64,000 nt of DNA from Adhaeribacter arboris (lineage in GTDB: Bacteria > Bacteroidota > Bacteroidia > Cytophagales > Hymenobacteraceae), in the NCBI RefSeq assembly GCF_003023845.1, contig NZ_PYFT01000001.1:3348001-3412000 (forward strand), written 5' to 3'. The notes beneath the pieces were generated by a model. That model did not search any database. It had not been told where the DNA came from and saw nothing but the letters and a program-made list of their open reading frames with translations. Numbering within the stretch: position 1 is the stretch's first letter; every line of letters starts with the position of its first letter. Shown in pieces: positions 1 through 8,569 of this stretch. A program made the position numbers and the translations under genes.

Positions 1-1285
1 AACCTTCAATCTTGCCTAACTCATCGGTTTGTTTGCGAGCCGTTTCTACCATTTCGGCTACCAGCTCGTCGGCATCTACTACGGTACCTTCGCGCGACTT
101 CATTTTGCCCGACGGTAAATCTACCATGCCGTAAGATAAATGGTAAATACCATGGGCGTAAGGTTTTTCCAGCTTCTTAAGAATAGCTTGCAGCACCTGC
201 ATGTGGTAATTTTGCTCATCGGCAATAACGTAAATAGACGAGTCGTAGCCAAAGTCCTGGTATTTTAGTTCGGCGGTGCCTAAATCCTGGGTAATGTATA
301 CCGAGGTACCATCGGCGCGTAGCACTAATTTTTCGTCCAGCCCTTCGGCGGTTAAATCTACCCAAACCGAACCGTTTTCTTTTTTAAAAAATACGCCTTT
401 GGCCAAGCCTTCGTCTACGGAAGATTTACCCAGTAAATAGGTCTGGGATTCGTAGTAAAATTTATCGAAATCAACGCCAATATTCTGATAAGTTTCGGCA
501 AAACCTTCGTACACCCAGCCGTTCATTTGCTGCCAGAGTTGCATCACTTCTTCGTCGCCTTGCTCCCATTTTTGCAGCATTTCCTGCGCGTGCCGCATTA
601 AAGGAGCTTCTTTTTTGGCTGCTTCTGCTTCCATACCACTGGAAACCAGTTCATCTATCTCCGATTTATAAGCTTTATCAAACAGCACATAATACTTACC
701 CGCCAGGTGATCGCCTTTAATGCCGGAAGATTGAGGGGTTTCGCCTTGACCGTACATTTGGTAAGCCAGCATGGATTTGCAAATATGAATACCCCGGTCG
801 TTCACCAAGTTTACTTTTACCACCTCATGCCCGTTGGCTTTTAATATTTCGGCTACGGAGTAACCTAAAAAGTTATTGCGCAAATGCCCCAGGTGCAAAG
901 GTTTATTCGTATTGGGTGAAGAATACTCCACTACCACTTTGCTTTTTTTGTCTTTGGCATATCCAAAATCAGCATCGGTAGCTAACTGGCGGAAAACTCC
1001 GGCCCAAATTGCATCGTCTATTTCTAAATTTAAAAAACCCTTTACTACATTGTAATTGTATACTTCGGTAGTATTTTCTTTCAGGTATTTACCTAATTCT
1101 ACTCCAATAATATCCGGGGTTTTGCCAATACTTTTAGTGTAAGGAAAAGTAACAAAGGTAAAGGTACCGGCAAATTCTTTACGGGTGGGTTGTAACAAAA
1201 TAGACCCCGGCCCTACTGTTAAATTATATAAATTTTGAAATGCCTGACTAATATTTTCTTTAATAATCTGTTCTAATTCAATCAT
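1..1285 (-). CDS. argS: Arginyl-tRNA synthetase, 5' part (cut by window edge)
   Basis: Class I aminoacyl-tRNA synthetase that charges tRNA-Arg in the cytoplasm. The frame is open from an ATG at 1285 to the window edge, giving about 428 N-terminal residues of a protein that is usually near 590. The start MIELEQIIKENISQAF is typical of the N-terminal Add-1 domain. The class I nucleotide-binding motif is seen as SSPNTNKPLHLGHLRNN (HLGH in place of HIGH), and the second signature is seen as MKSREG near the window edge. The C-terminal anticodon-binding DALR domain lies outside the window. Identity is secure; the end is not visible. Confidence 0.95.
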   Translation of the reverse strand, partial: MIELEQIIKENISQAFQNLYNLTVGPGSILLQPTRKEFAGTFTFVTFPYTKSIGKTPDIIGVELGKYLKENTTEVYNYNVVKGFLNLEIDDAIWAGVFRQLATDADFGYAKDKKSKVVVEYSSPNTNKPLHLGHLRNNFLGYSVAEILKANGHEVVKVNLVNDRGIHICKSMLAYQMYGQGETPQSSGIKGDHLAGKYYVLFDKAYKSEIDELVSSGMEAEAAKKEAPLMRHAQEMLQKWEQGDEEVMQLWQQMNGWVYEGFAETYQNIGVDFDKFYYESQTYLLGKSSVDEGLAKGVFFKKENGSVWVDLTAEGLDEKLVLRADGTSVYITQDLGTAELKYQDFGYDSSIYVIADEQNYHMQVLQAILKKLEKPYAHGIYHLSYGMVDLPSGKMKSREGTVVDADELVAEMVETARKQTDELGKIEG

Positions 1286-1481
1286 AAACGAGTGGTACGT
1301 TTTAAGTAAATTTAAGAAAGTAAAGCGCCAACCATAAATTGTATTCTGTTACTTCTTTGTTGTTCCGGAAAAATCTTTGTTTAAATCAATTTCAAAAAGC
1401 GCCGATATTATTTATAGCAAATGGCTTACATCTCTAATTCTTCCGGTTATAAAGGTAGCAACAAAGCCTTCGAAAAAGCAC

Positions 1482-2453
1482 TTAACCTAAATTTTCTGTT
1501 AGCTCCGATTGATTTAGAATTGCCTCGGTGGCAGCTTCCAGTATGCGGAAAGCGTTTTTAGCCATGGTATTTTTAATGTCCAGCATGGGGTTAATCTCCA
1601 CCATCTCAAAACAACAAACTTTGGGGCTTTGGCATAAAGTATAACACAGCTCCTGTGCCTGAGTAACCGTGAGGCCAATGGCGACAGGAGTACCGGTACC
1701 GCGCGAAAATTTAGGATCGAGGCTGTCTACATCAAACGACACATAGATGATATCGCAATCCCGTAAGCGTTCTAATACCTCTTGGCCTACTTGCACCGGG
1801 CCTTTCGCGTTAAACTCATCGTATTTATAATTTTTTATACTATGCTCCCGCATGAGGGTATTTTCGGGCTCTTCCGTGGAACGCACCATAACATAAACCA
1901 AATGTTCTGGCTTGAGCTTAGGCCCCTCTCCCCCAATTCTTTTCAGAGCATTCCAGAAAAAAAGCGTTTCCGGGTCAGGATTATTTATCTGGCAGCATAG
2001 ATTGTCTTCGTTTAAGGCAATACCCAAAGGCATGCCGTGCATGTTACCGGAAGGAGTGGTATACGGCGAATGGCTATCCGCGTGAGCATCAATCCAAATG
2101 ACACCTAACGTTTTATCCCGATTAGCCGCTTTAATACCGGCAATAGTTCCGGCAGCATTAGAATGGTCGCCGGCTAAAACCAGCGGAAACATGTCTTGCT
2201 CCATGGTTTGTTTTACCGTGGAGGCTATACTTTTTTGCACCGTTAAAACCGAATCGATGTATTTAGCGAAGGGAAATAAATTACGGTCGAAAAGTACATA
2301 ATTTAAGTTAGCAACTTCCGTAGAATTGAAACGCTTAAAGTAATCGGATTGTTTATTCAAGCAGGCTACTTTCAGGGCATCCACGCCCATGCTCGCTCCA
2401 CGCGTGCCGGCTCCGATTTCTGAACGTACCTCAATGAGTTTAATGTTTTTCAT
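1482..2453 (-). CDS. rocF: Arginase (ureohydrolase family)
   Basis: Binuclear manganese enzyme that hydrolyses L-arginine to ornithine and urea. All ureohydrolase motifs are present in 323 residues: GDHS (95-98), DAHAD (122-126), GNMHG (136-140), SFDVDSLDP (239-247), GTGTP (252-256) and VEINP with the acidic residue at 287. This places the metal-binding His and Asp residues as expected. It is divergent from arginine decarboxylase with only 77 bases between the start codons, so both arginine-consuming enzymes share a control region. The urea it would make could feed the urease encoded at 39-45 kb. Agmatinase or formimidoglutamase are alternatives within the family, but length and motifs favour arginase. 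Confidence 0.85.
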   Translation of the reverse strand: MKNIKLIEVRSEIGAGTRGASMGVDALKVACLNKQSDYFKRFNSTEVANLNYVLFDRNLFPFAKYIDSVLTVQKSIASTVKQTMEQDMFPLVLAGDHSNAAGTIAGIKAANRDKTLGVIWIDAHADSHSPYTTPSGNMHGMPLGIALNEDNLCCQINNPDPETLFFWNALKRIGGEGPKLKPEHLVYVMVRSTEEPENTLMREHSIKNYKYDEFNAKGPVQVGQEVLERLRDCDIIYVSFDVDSLDPKFSRGTGTPVAIGLTVTQAQELCYTLCQSPKVCCFEMVEINPMLDIKNTMAKNAFRILEAATEAILNQSELTENLG

Positions 2454-2475
2454 TTGTTAACACAACAATCTTTTG

Positions 2476-2483
2476 CAAAGATG
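2476..2483 (-). promoter_or_regulatory. Candidate -7 box for arginase
   Basis: Read on the minus strand this is CATCTTTG, one mismatch from the Bacteroidota -7 consensus TAnnTTTG, and it lies 22 bases upstream of the arginase ATG. No clear -33 TTTG is found at the expected distance, so the call is tentative. Confidence 0.35.
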
Positions 2484-2530
2484 GTAAAATACAAACAATT
2501 TTACATCGCCCGCGAAGACTTAAACCAAGC

Positions 2531-3928
2531 ATGGATAAATACATCGATTTAATTAACCAAACATTTGATTTTCCCACCGAAGAATTTCACGTAGAAGATG
2601 ACCAGATGATTTTTAACGGCATTCCGCTGCTCGAAATCATTAAAGAATACGGCACTCCGCTCAAACTCACTTATTTACCCAAAATCAGCTCTCAAATTCA
2701 GAAAGCCAAAAAGCTTTTTAAAGAATCCATAGAAAAGCTCAATTATAAAGGTACGTACACCTATTGCTATTGCACCAAATCTTCGCACTTTTCTTTTGTG
2801 CTCGAAGAGGCTTTAAAGAACGATATTCACATTGAAACTTCCTCGTCGTACGATATTCCGATTATCCGGGCATTATACGAAAAAGGCAAGTTGGGTAAAG
2901 ACCGCTACGTAATTTGTAACGGCTTTAAACGGGAACTGTACAAAAGCTACATTGCCGAACTGATTAACGATGGTTTCTATAATGTAACCCCTATTCTGGA
3001 CAACTTGTCGGAGATTGATTACTACAAAGAGCACGTAAACGAAAAATGCCGTTTGGGCATTCGGGTAGCATCCGACGAAGAGCCGAAATTTGAATTTTAT
3101 ACGTCGCGCTTGGGTATCCGCTACAACGATGTGGTAGACCTTTATTTAAATAAAATTAAGGACGATCCCAAATTTGAGCTTAAAATGCTGCACTATTTTA
3201 TTAACAGCGGCATTAAAGATACTTCGTATTACTGGTCGGAACTGAGCCGGTTCGTACACAAATACTGCGAATTAAAGAAAGTTTGCCCCGAACTGGACAG
3301 CATTGATATTGGCGGCGGTTTCCCGATTAAAACCTCTATTCAGTCGGAGTACAATTACCGGTACATGGTAGAAGAAATATTGCGCACTATTCAGCGCATT
3401 TGCCAGGCCGAAGGTGTACCGGAGCCTAACATTTTTACCGAGTTTGGTATTTTTACGGTAGGCGAAAGCGGCGCGAATATTTATTCTATTCTGGATTTAA
3501 AGCTGCAAAACGATAAAGAATTGTGGTACATGATTGATGGCTCGTTTATTACCAACTTGCCGGATTCGTGGGCCTTGAGTCAAAGGTATATTTTACTGGC
3601 CATAAACCACCTGCACAAAGATTACCGGCGGGTACAGATTGGCGGCCTTACCTGCGACAGCCAGGATTACTACAATTCAGAAACGCACTCGTTCCAGGTG
3701 TTTTTACCCATTATTGCTCCTGACGAGAAAGAGCCCTTGTATATTGGCTTTTTCCATACCGGCGCTTACCAGGAATCATTGAGTGGCTACGGTGGTATCA
3801 AGCATTGTCTTATTCCTGCTCCCCGGCACGTTATCATCGATCGCGATGACAATGGGCATCTGAAAACCAAGATGTTTGCCGACGAGCAAGACAGTGATTC
3901 GATGTTAAAAATATTGGGTTACAAATAA
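2531..3928 (+). CDS. speA: Biosynthetic arginine decarboxylase (alanine racemase fold)
   Basis: PLP-dependent fold-III decarboxylase that converts arginine to agmatine, the first step of a polyamine route. The PLP lysine is probably K83 in YCYCTKSSHF, and the phosphate-binding glycine loop is IDIGGGFP (about 258-265). At 465 residues it is much shorter than the E. coli enzyme (about 650) and matches the short form found in Cytophagales and Flavobacteria. It begins 77 bases from the divergent arginase, so the two genes sit at a branch between urea/ornithine and agmatine. A diaminopimelate or ornithine decarboxylase is less likely given the length and the unusual N-terminus. Confidence 0.8.
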   Translation: MDKYIDLINQTFDFPTEEFHVEDDQMIFNGIPLLEIIKEYGTPLKLTYLPKISSQIQKAKKLFKESIEKLNYKGTYTYCYCTKSSHFSFVLEEALKNDIHIETSSSYDIPIIRALYEKGKLGKDRYVICNGFKRELYKSYIAELINDGFYNVTPILDNLSEIDYYKEHVNEKCRLGIRVASDEEPKFEFYTSRLGIRYNDVVDLYLNKIKDDPKFELKMLHYFINSGIKDTSYYWSELSRFVHKYCELKKVCPELDSIDIGGGFPIKTSIQSEYNYRYMVEEILRTIQRICQAEGVPEPNIFTEFGIFTVGESGANIYSILDLKLQNDKELWYMIDGSFITNLPDSWALSQRYILLAINHLHKDYRRVQIGGLTCDSQDYYNSETHSFQVFLPIIAPDEKEPLYIGFFHTGAYQESLSGYGGIKHCLIPAPRHVIIDRDDNGHLKTKMFADEQDSDSMLKILGYK

Positions 3929-3974
3929 TAGAAAAAATATTTTAGCGTTTATTTTTATGGAACACTAATTGCTT

Positions 3975-3982
3975 TATTTTTG
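3975..3982 (+). promoter_or_regulatory. Candidate -7 box for the small lipoprotein gene
   Basis: TATTTTTG matches the Bacteroidota -7 consensus TAnnTTTG exactly and lies 29 bases before the ATG of the small lipoprotein gene. A convincing -33 element was not seen. Confidence 0.45.
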
Positions 3983-4011
3983 TACTATAAAAGGAAACTT
4001 AAAAGATATAC

Positions 4012-4161
4012 ATGAAAAAGTTATTTGTTATTGGTGCCGTTTGTATAATGGGCTTTAGCTCCTGCAGATCTATGCCTTGTCCGGCTTACTCTAAAGCGGA
4101 TCCTGCAAAAAGCTCCCCCATAGTAAAGGCTCATACAGCGGTAGGCAAGAACAGAATCTGA
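4012..4161 (+). CDS. Small Cys-containing lipoprotein, 49 residues
   Basis: The gene encodes 49 residues starting MKKLFVIGAVCIMGFSSC. A Lys-Lys N-region, a hydrophobic core and a lipobox-like FSSC (Cys18) point to lipoprotein processing and export. The mature peptide would be only about 32 residues (CRSMPCPAYSKADPA...), with a second Cys in CPAY. Support for a real gene comes from a consensus -7 box 29 bases upstream and a hairpin with a T-tract 32 bases downstream, so it looks like a complete single-gene transcription unit. Function unknown. It sits alone between speA and the convergent gmhB. Confidence 0.65.
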   Translation: MKKLFVIGAVCIMGFSSCRSMPCPAYSKADPAKSSPIVKAHTAVGKNRI

Positions 4162-4193
4162 TCCGCGTAAAGTCTTTTTATTAAATATGAAAG

Positions 4194-4217
4194 AACCGGT
4201 TTAGGCCGGTTTTTTTT
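4194..4217 (+). terminator. Rho-independent terminator after the small lipoprotein
   Basis: Perfect 6-bp stem AACCGG / CCGGTT (4194-4199 with 4206-4211), a 6-base loop, then an uninterrupted T-run on the plus strand. It lies between two convergent genes, but only the plus strand has the T-tract. Confidence 0.75.
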
Positions 4218-4731
4218 ATGCTTGGGCTATAATAAACCGGGCTGCTTCCCAGAGATTTTGCTGCTGCCGGACATAAGTTTCGGGTGCATGTGGCCCTACT
4301 AAAATACCCTTTACGCCTACTTTTCCGGCCGCTTGCATGTCGCGCAATTGATCACCGACTAACCACGACTCGGTTGGAGAGATATTAAATTTAGCAATTG
4401 CTTTTTCCAGCATCAATGAGTCGGGTTTACGGGACAACGATGCCGAAATAGCCGGATGGCTGGGCGCATAATAAATAGCATCAATAAGGTAATTGCCATT
4501 TTGCAGTAATTTCTGGTGGCAGGCTTCCATTTGTGCCCGGGTGAACAATCCTTTAGCCAAACCTCCCTGGTTGGTAACCACAATTAATAAAAAGTCTCTT
4601 TGCTTCAATAAGGCTAGCGCCTCCGGCACTTTTTCTTCTAAGATAAAATCTTCGGGCAAATAAGTGTAATCGCCGCGTTCTACGTTCAATACTCCGTCGC
4701 GGTCCAAGAAAACGCATTTTTGTTTAGTCAT
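4216..4731 (-). CDS. gmhB: D-glycero-D-manno-heptose 1,7-bisphosphate 7-phosphatase (HAD family)
   Basis: HAD-superfamily phosphatase that removes the 7-phosphate in the ADP-heptose route for lipopolysaccharide inner core. The 171 residues begin with the HAD motif FLDRDGVLN (nucleophile D10, acid D12), and VVTNQGG and VGDQLRDMQAA are the later HAD motifs. Length and the DRDGVLN form are typical of GmhB and the histidinol-phosphatase subgroup. No his genes are nearby, whereas a glycolipid-type glycosyltransferase is the divergent neighbour and a GT9 gene lies at 21 kb, so the heptose role is favoured. Confidence 0.8.
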   Translation of the reverse strand: MTKQKCVFLDRDGVLNVERGDYTYLPEDFILEEKVPEALALLKQRDFLLIVVTNQGGLAKGLFTRAQMEACHQKLLQNGNYLIDAIYYAPSHPAISASLSRKPDSLMLEKAIAKFNISPTESWLVGDQLRDMQAAGKVGVKGILVGPHAPETYVRQQQNLWEAARFIIAQA

Positions 4732-4801
4732 TGCAAAATTTCACGAGTCAATTGGTTTAAAGGTAAGTCCTCATGCTTAGGACACGATAAAACCAGAACT
4801 G

Positions 4802-4809
4802 CAAAAATA
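4802..4809 (-). promoter_or_regulatory. Candidate -7 box for gmhB
   Basis: On the minus strand this reads TATTTTTG, a full match to TAnnTTTG, 70 bases upstream of the gmhB start. A TTTG lies 17 bases further upstream, shorter than the 20-base spacing seen at the rRNA promoters in this window, so the -33 box is uncertain. Confidence 0.4.
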
Positions 4810-4861
4810 GGCCGTTAAAATTTAATCAAATACTGCAAATTCCGTTTCCTAGTGATTTTGT

Positions 4862-4869
4862 TATCTTTG
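4862..4869 (+). promoter_or_regulatory. Candidate -7 box almost touching the next start codon
   Basis: TATCTTTG matches the TAnnTTTG consensus and ends 7 bases before the ATG at 4877. Transcription from it would begin at or a few bases before the start codon, giving a leaderless or nearly leaderless mRNA. Confidence 0.5.
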
Positions 4870-4876
4870 CCGCACC

Positions 4877-5608
4877 ATGAAGAATTCGCTTGTTATTATT
4901 CCTACCTACAACGAAAAAGAAAACATTGAAGATATTATTCGCAGCGTATTTTCCCTTATTACTCCTTTTCACATTTTAATTATCGACGACAACTCTCCCG
5001 ATGGCACGGCTACTATTGTAAAAAGCTTGCAGTACGAATTTAAAGATCGCTTATTTCTGGAGCAGCGCACGGGGAAGTTAGGTTTAGGAACCGCGTACAT
5101 TCATGGCTTCAAATACGCCTTAACGCACGGCTACGACTATATTTTTGAAATGGATGCCGATTTTTCGCATAACCCCAATGATTTACCCCGCCTGTACGAT
5201 GCTTGCCACCGCGAAGGCTACGATGTGGCGATCGGCAGCCGCTACATACAGGGAGTAAATGTGGTAAACTGGCCCATGAACCGGGTTTTAATGAGCTATT
5301 TTGCCAGTGCCTACGTACGGTTAGTAACGGGCATGCCCATCCAGGACGCTACTGCTGGTTTTAAATGTTATCGTCGGAAAGTGCTTGAAACCATTAACCT
5401 CGATGAAATCCGGTTCATCGGGTATGCCTTTCAGATTGAAATGAAATTTTTGGCCTATAAGTTTGGCTTTAAAATAAAAGAAGTTCCCATCATTTTTACC
5501 GATCGCACCAAAGGCACTTCAAAAATAAGCAAAGGCATTATTACAGAAGCTTTTTACGGCGTATTAAAAATGAAAATTAACAGCTACTTCCGTTACTTTA
5601 ACCGCTAA
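4877..5608 (+). CDS. Polyprenol monophosphomannose synthase-like GT2 glycosyltransferase
   Basis: Inverting GT2 enzyme of the dolichyl-phosphate mannosyltransferase type, which moves mannose (or a related hexose) from a nucleotide sugar to polyprenyl phosphate on the cytoplasmic face of the membrane. The 243 residues start with IIPTYNEKENI, followed by IIDDNSPDGT and the metal-binding EMDADFSHNP. The short length without C-terminal membrane helices matches single-domain DPM1-type enzymes. The lipid-linked sugar would serve glycan or glycoprotein assembly. Promoter position suggests a nearly leaderless transcript. The donor sugar cannot be read from the sequence. Confidence 0.85.
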   Translation: MKNSLVIIPTYNEKENIEDIIRSVFSLITPFHILIIDDNSPDGTATIVKSLQYEFKDRLFLEQRTGKLGLGTAYIHGFKYALTHGYDYIFEMDADFSHNPNDLPRLYDACHREGYDVAIGSRYIQGVNVVNWPMNRVLMSYFASAYVRLVTGMPIQDATAGFKCYRRKVLETINLDEIRFIGYAFQIEMKFLAYKFGFKIKEVPIIFTDRTKGTSKISKGIITEAFYGVLKMKINSYFRYFNR

Positions 5609-5780
5609 GGCCGGATATTTCTTTACCTTTTGTATAAGTTTGTGGCCGATTAATTTTAACTTTCATTTTTTTAAACTTGTCATCAAATTTAAGGTTTAAG
5701 AAAACAGCAAGCTTTCGGAGAACTGGCAAAGATTGGTTAGGTACCGCTGAATACCAGTAGCAATTACGAACAAGAATTTA

Positions 5781-6755
5781 ATGGCCACTAACAATATCTA
5801 TTTCTGGATCTTATTCAATGCCTTCATATTATTATTGCTGGGCCTTGATTTATTTGTTTTTCACCGGAAAACGCACGAAGTAAAAATTAAAGAAGCTCTA
5901 GGGTGGAGTGTTTTTTGGATTGTTTTAAGTCTTTCTTTTAACGCTCTAATTTATTATTGGAAGGGGCCCACTGCGGCTCTGGAATTTTTAACGGCCTACC
6001 TCATTGAAAAATCGCTCAGCGTAGACAATCTATTTGTTTTCATTATGATTTTTTCTTACTTCCAGATTCCGGTGCAATTTCAGCACAAGGTACTATTCTG
6101 GGGTATTTTAGGTGCCTTGGTTTTACGGGCTACCTTTATTTTAGTGGGAGTGGCCTTACTGGCTAAGTTTCATTTTATTATGTACCTGCTGGGAGCATTT
6201 CTGGTGTTTACCGGCATTAAAATGGCCACTACCGAACAAGAAGAAATTGATCCTAAAGCAAACCCGGTGGTAAAATTTATCAGTCGTTACATTCCGGTTA
6301 CAAATACGCTGGTAGGTGATAAGTTTTTTGTAAAATACGACAAAACCTGGTTTCTGACACCTTTATTTATAGTATTGATAATGGTAGAAACTACCGATGT
6401 GGTTTTCGCCGCCGATTCCATTCCGGCAATTTTGGCCGTTTCACGCGATTCTTTTATTGTGTATACCTCTAATGTATTTGCCTTATTAGGCTTGCGGGCT
6501 TTATACTTCGCATTAGCCGGTATCATGAAGCTATTTCATTACCTGCATTATGGTTTATCGCTTATACTGGTATTTATTGGCGCCAAATTATTACTCTCTG
6601 ACATTTACAAAATAGATATGGTTTGGGCTTTGGTAATAGTAGCCGCGATTCTTGCCGGATCCGTGCTCTTATCCCTGTTATTACCCAAAAAAGGAGATGA
6701 AAAAATACCTATTGTGATAGAAGAAGACCAGGAGAAAAATAGTACTAAACCATAA
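5781..6755 (+). CDS. TerC/Alx family integral membrane protein
   Basis: Polytopic inner-membrane protein of 324 residues, typical for the TerC/Alx family, which has been linked to tellurite resistance and to manganese export. Family-type acidic membrane motifs are visible: an early YLIEKSLSVDNLFVF and a later MVETTDVVFAADSIPAI, which contain the conserved Glu and Asp residues likely to bind metal. The C-terminus is charged and cytoplasmic in character (IVIEEDQEKN). It stands alone, with a convergent dehydrogenase downstream beyond a terminator. Physiological substrate in this organism is unknown; manganese export is the best inference. Confidence 0.85.
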   Translation: MATNNIYFWILFNAFILLLLGLDLFVFHRKTHEVKIKEALGWSVFWIVLSLSFNALIYYWKGPTAALEFLTAYLIEKSLSVDNLFVFIMIFSYFQIPVQFQHKVLFWGILGALVLRATFILVGVALLAKFHFIMYLLGAFLVFTGIKMATTEQEEIDPKANPVVKFISRYIPVTNTLVGDKFFVKYDKTWFLTPLFIVLIMVETTDVVFAADSIPAILAVSRDSFIVYTSNVFALLGLRALYFALAGIMKLFHYLHYGLSLILVFIGAKLLLSDIYKIDMVWALVIVAAILAGSVLLSLLLPKKGDEKIPIVIEEDQEKNSTKP

Positions 6756-6879
6756 ATTGAAATTTTATAGTTCTTAATAGCGTAAAGATTTAATATACAT
6801 TTTGATTTTGATCTAACTTATTCGCTAAAGAATATAAAAGTATTGCGATTAGAGGGATTATACTACTATAGCTGTAAAA

Positions 6880-6915
6880 AATAAACCCGGTGCTTTTTAG
6901 TGTTCCGGGTTTATT
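6880..6915 (-). terminator. Terminator between convergent genes
   Basis: Perfect 11-bp stem (6880-6890 with 6905-6915, core ACCCGG/CCGGGT) and a 14-base loop. On the minus strand the stem runs into ATTTTTT, making it a strong terminator for the sorbosone dehydrogenase gene. It may also stop transcripts from the TerC gene. Confidence 0.8.
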
Positions 6916-6944
6916 CTTAATTTTTATCAACTAACTCTATTATA

Positions 6945-8165
6945 TTACGGTTGGTAGTTTACCCGGTAAATAACACCGTTGGTATCGTCTGAAACCAAGA
7001 GAGATCCATCTGAGTGGACGGCGACACCTACCGGACGAGCAAAGTGCGCTTTATTACTATTAACTAAAAAACCAGTTAAAAAATCATCAAACCGAACAGG
7101 TTCCCCGTTCTCGAAATGCAGCCTTACCACACTATAACCCACCGGAGAACTACGATTCCAGGAACCTCGCATGGCTACAAACGCATCGTTTTGGTACTCG
7201 GCCGGAAACTTGGTAGCCGTATAAAAAACCATTCCTAGGGGTGCTGCATGTGCCTGGTAAGTAAGCGTTGGTAACGTAGTTTTTTGCAAATACTGCTGAT
7301 AAGTAGTATCTCCTTCCGGGCGGTCACCGGGGTTATATTTACCTTCCCCGTAAATGTAAGGCCAGCCATAATCAGCCCCTTGTTTTATTTGGTTTACCTC
7401 TTCTTTTTGGTCGTTGTCGCCTAACCAATCAATTCCATGATCCATGCCCCACAATACTCCGGTTTGCGGATGCCAGCCAAAACCAATTGTATTCCGTAAG
7501 CCCTTTGCAAAAATTTTCCGACCTGATCCATCAGGATTGGCCTGCAGAATAGTGGCATTTTCTTTATTAGGTTCGGGACACGAATTACAAGTACTGCCTA
7601 CCGTAATATATAATTTATCGTCTGGCCCGAAAGCAATAGTACGGTTGGGGTGCTGACCGCCATCCGGCAGATCATCCATTAATAATTCCGGAGAACCTAG
7701 CGTACCATTGGCGTTTATATCTGCCCGGTATAGTTCCCGAACAGCTACTAAATACATCTGGGTTCCGCGGATAGCCAACCCGTGCACTTGCTTAATATTA
7801 GCCACAGCCTGTTTATTTTCTGCTACTCCATCACTATTGGTATCTTGTAAGAGCATTACTACACCGGCTTCCCGATCGGTAAAATACACATTACCATTGC
7901 TACTTACAGTCATCATACGGGGTTTGCCTAAATTGTCGGCAAACTTGTTAACCTTAAATCCGGCGGGCACTTTTAATTGTTGCACATTTTCGTCGGTAGC
8001 AGGTACTAAGGCAGGCTTAAAAACATAACCATTTATCTGGGTGGTAGTTGGGTCTTTGTCTGTTTCGGGGATCATGGCGTCCCAAAAATTATCATCATCG
8101 CTGCAGCTTAAAACCAAGCCTGTAAATCCAACAAGTAATAAAATTAATTTTGTCCACGTTTTCAT
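6945..8165 (-). CDS. Secreted PQQ-dependent sugar (glucose/sorbosone) dehydrogenase-like lipoprotein
   Basis: Predicted six-bladed beta-propeller of the glucose/sorbosone dehydrogenase family, 406 residues. The N-terminus MKTWTKLILLLVGFTGLVLSC is a lipoprotein signal peptide with Cys21 as lipidation site, followed by an acidic SDDD stretch often seen in surface-exposed Bacteroidota lipoproteins. Propeller motifs include NRTIAFGPDDKLYITVGS, GLRNTIGFGWHPQTG and the calcium/PQQ-site-like WGMDHGIDWLGDN followed by GADYGWPY. It probably oxidises a sugar or aldose outside the cytoplasm. Whether PQQ is available in this organism cannot be seen here. It is a single-gene unit with its own terminator. 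Confidence 0.75.
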   Translation of the reverse strand: MKTWTKLILLLVGFTGLVLSCSDDDNFWDAMIPETDKDPTTTQINGYVFKPALVPATDENVQQLKVPAGFKVNKFADNLGKPRMMTVSSNGNVYFTDREAGVVMLLQDTNSDGVAENKQAVANIKQVHGLAIRGTQMYLVAVRELYRADINANGTLGSPELLMDDLPDGGQHPNRTIAFGPDDKLYITVGSTCNSCPEPNKENATILQANPDGSGRKIFAKGLRNTIGFGWHPQTGVLWGMDHGIDWLGDNDQKEEVNQIKQGADYGWPYIYGEGKYNPGDRPEGDTTYQQYLQKTTLPTLTYQAHAAPLGMVFYTATKFPAEYQNDAFVAMRGSWNRSSPVGYSVVRLHFENGEPVRFDDFLTGFLVNSNKAHFARPVGVAVHSDGSLLVSDDTNGVIYRVNYQP

Positions 8166-8441
8166 AACTTTTTAATCATAAGTACACTTACTTTTTTAAT
8201 AAACCTTTCAGAATAAACATTTTTAAAATTACCTAACGGGAACTTACTTTAATGGTTAAATTTTACTTGAAAAAATTAAGGTAGAATTATCTTCCGACTG
8301 TAAAAGCAGCTAAGAATTAGATTTCTAATTAATTATTGCTAGAACTAGCAAACGAGAGAGAGTTAGGTAAGCGTTTAAACTTTTTGGAAGAATCAACTAT
8401 AAATTATAACAGCAAGTGTTTTTTGATTCTAAAGGAATTTA

Positions 8442-8517
8442 GTAAACAACAAAGCCTGGAGGATTACTAAACACTCTTTCCGTAATGTTTAGTAATCCTC
8501 CAGGCTTTGTTGTTTAC
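8442..8517. repeat. Perfect 31-bp inverted repeat (hairpin) in a 404-bp intergenic region
   Basis: Arms 8442-8472 and 8487-8517 are exact reverse complements over 31 bases, with a 14-base spacer. One arm begins GTAAACAACAAAGCCTGGAG. It lies 53 bases beyond the stop codon of the esterase gene. Neither strand has a good T-run directly after the stem, so a plain intrinsic terminator is not the obvious reading. The rest of the 8166-8569 gap is AT-rich with no gene I can support. Confidence 0.85.
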
Positions 8518-8569
8518 CCTTATCTTTTTTAAAAAACCAGAGATGAAGAATTGAAAGAAATTTATAATT

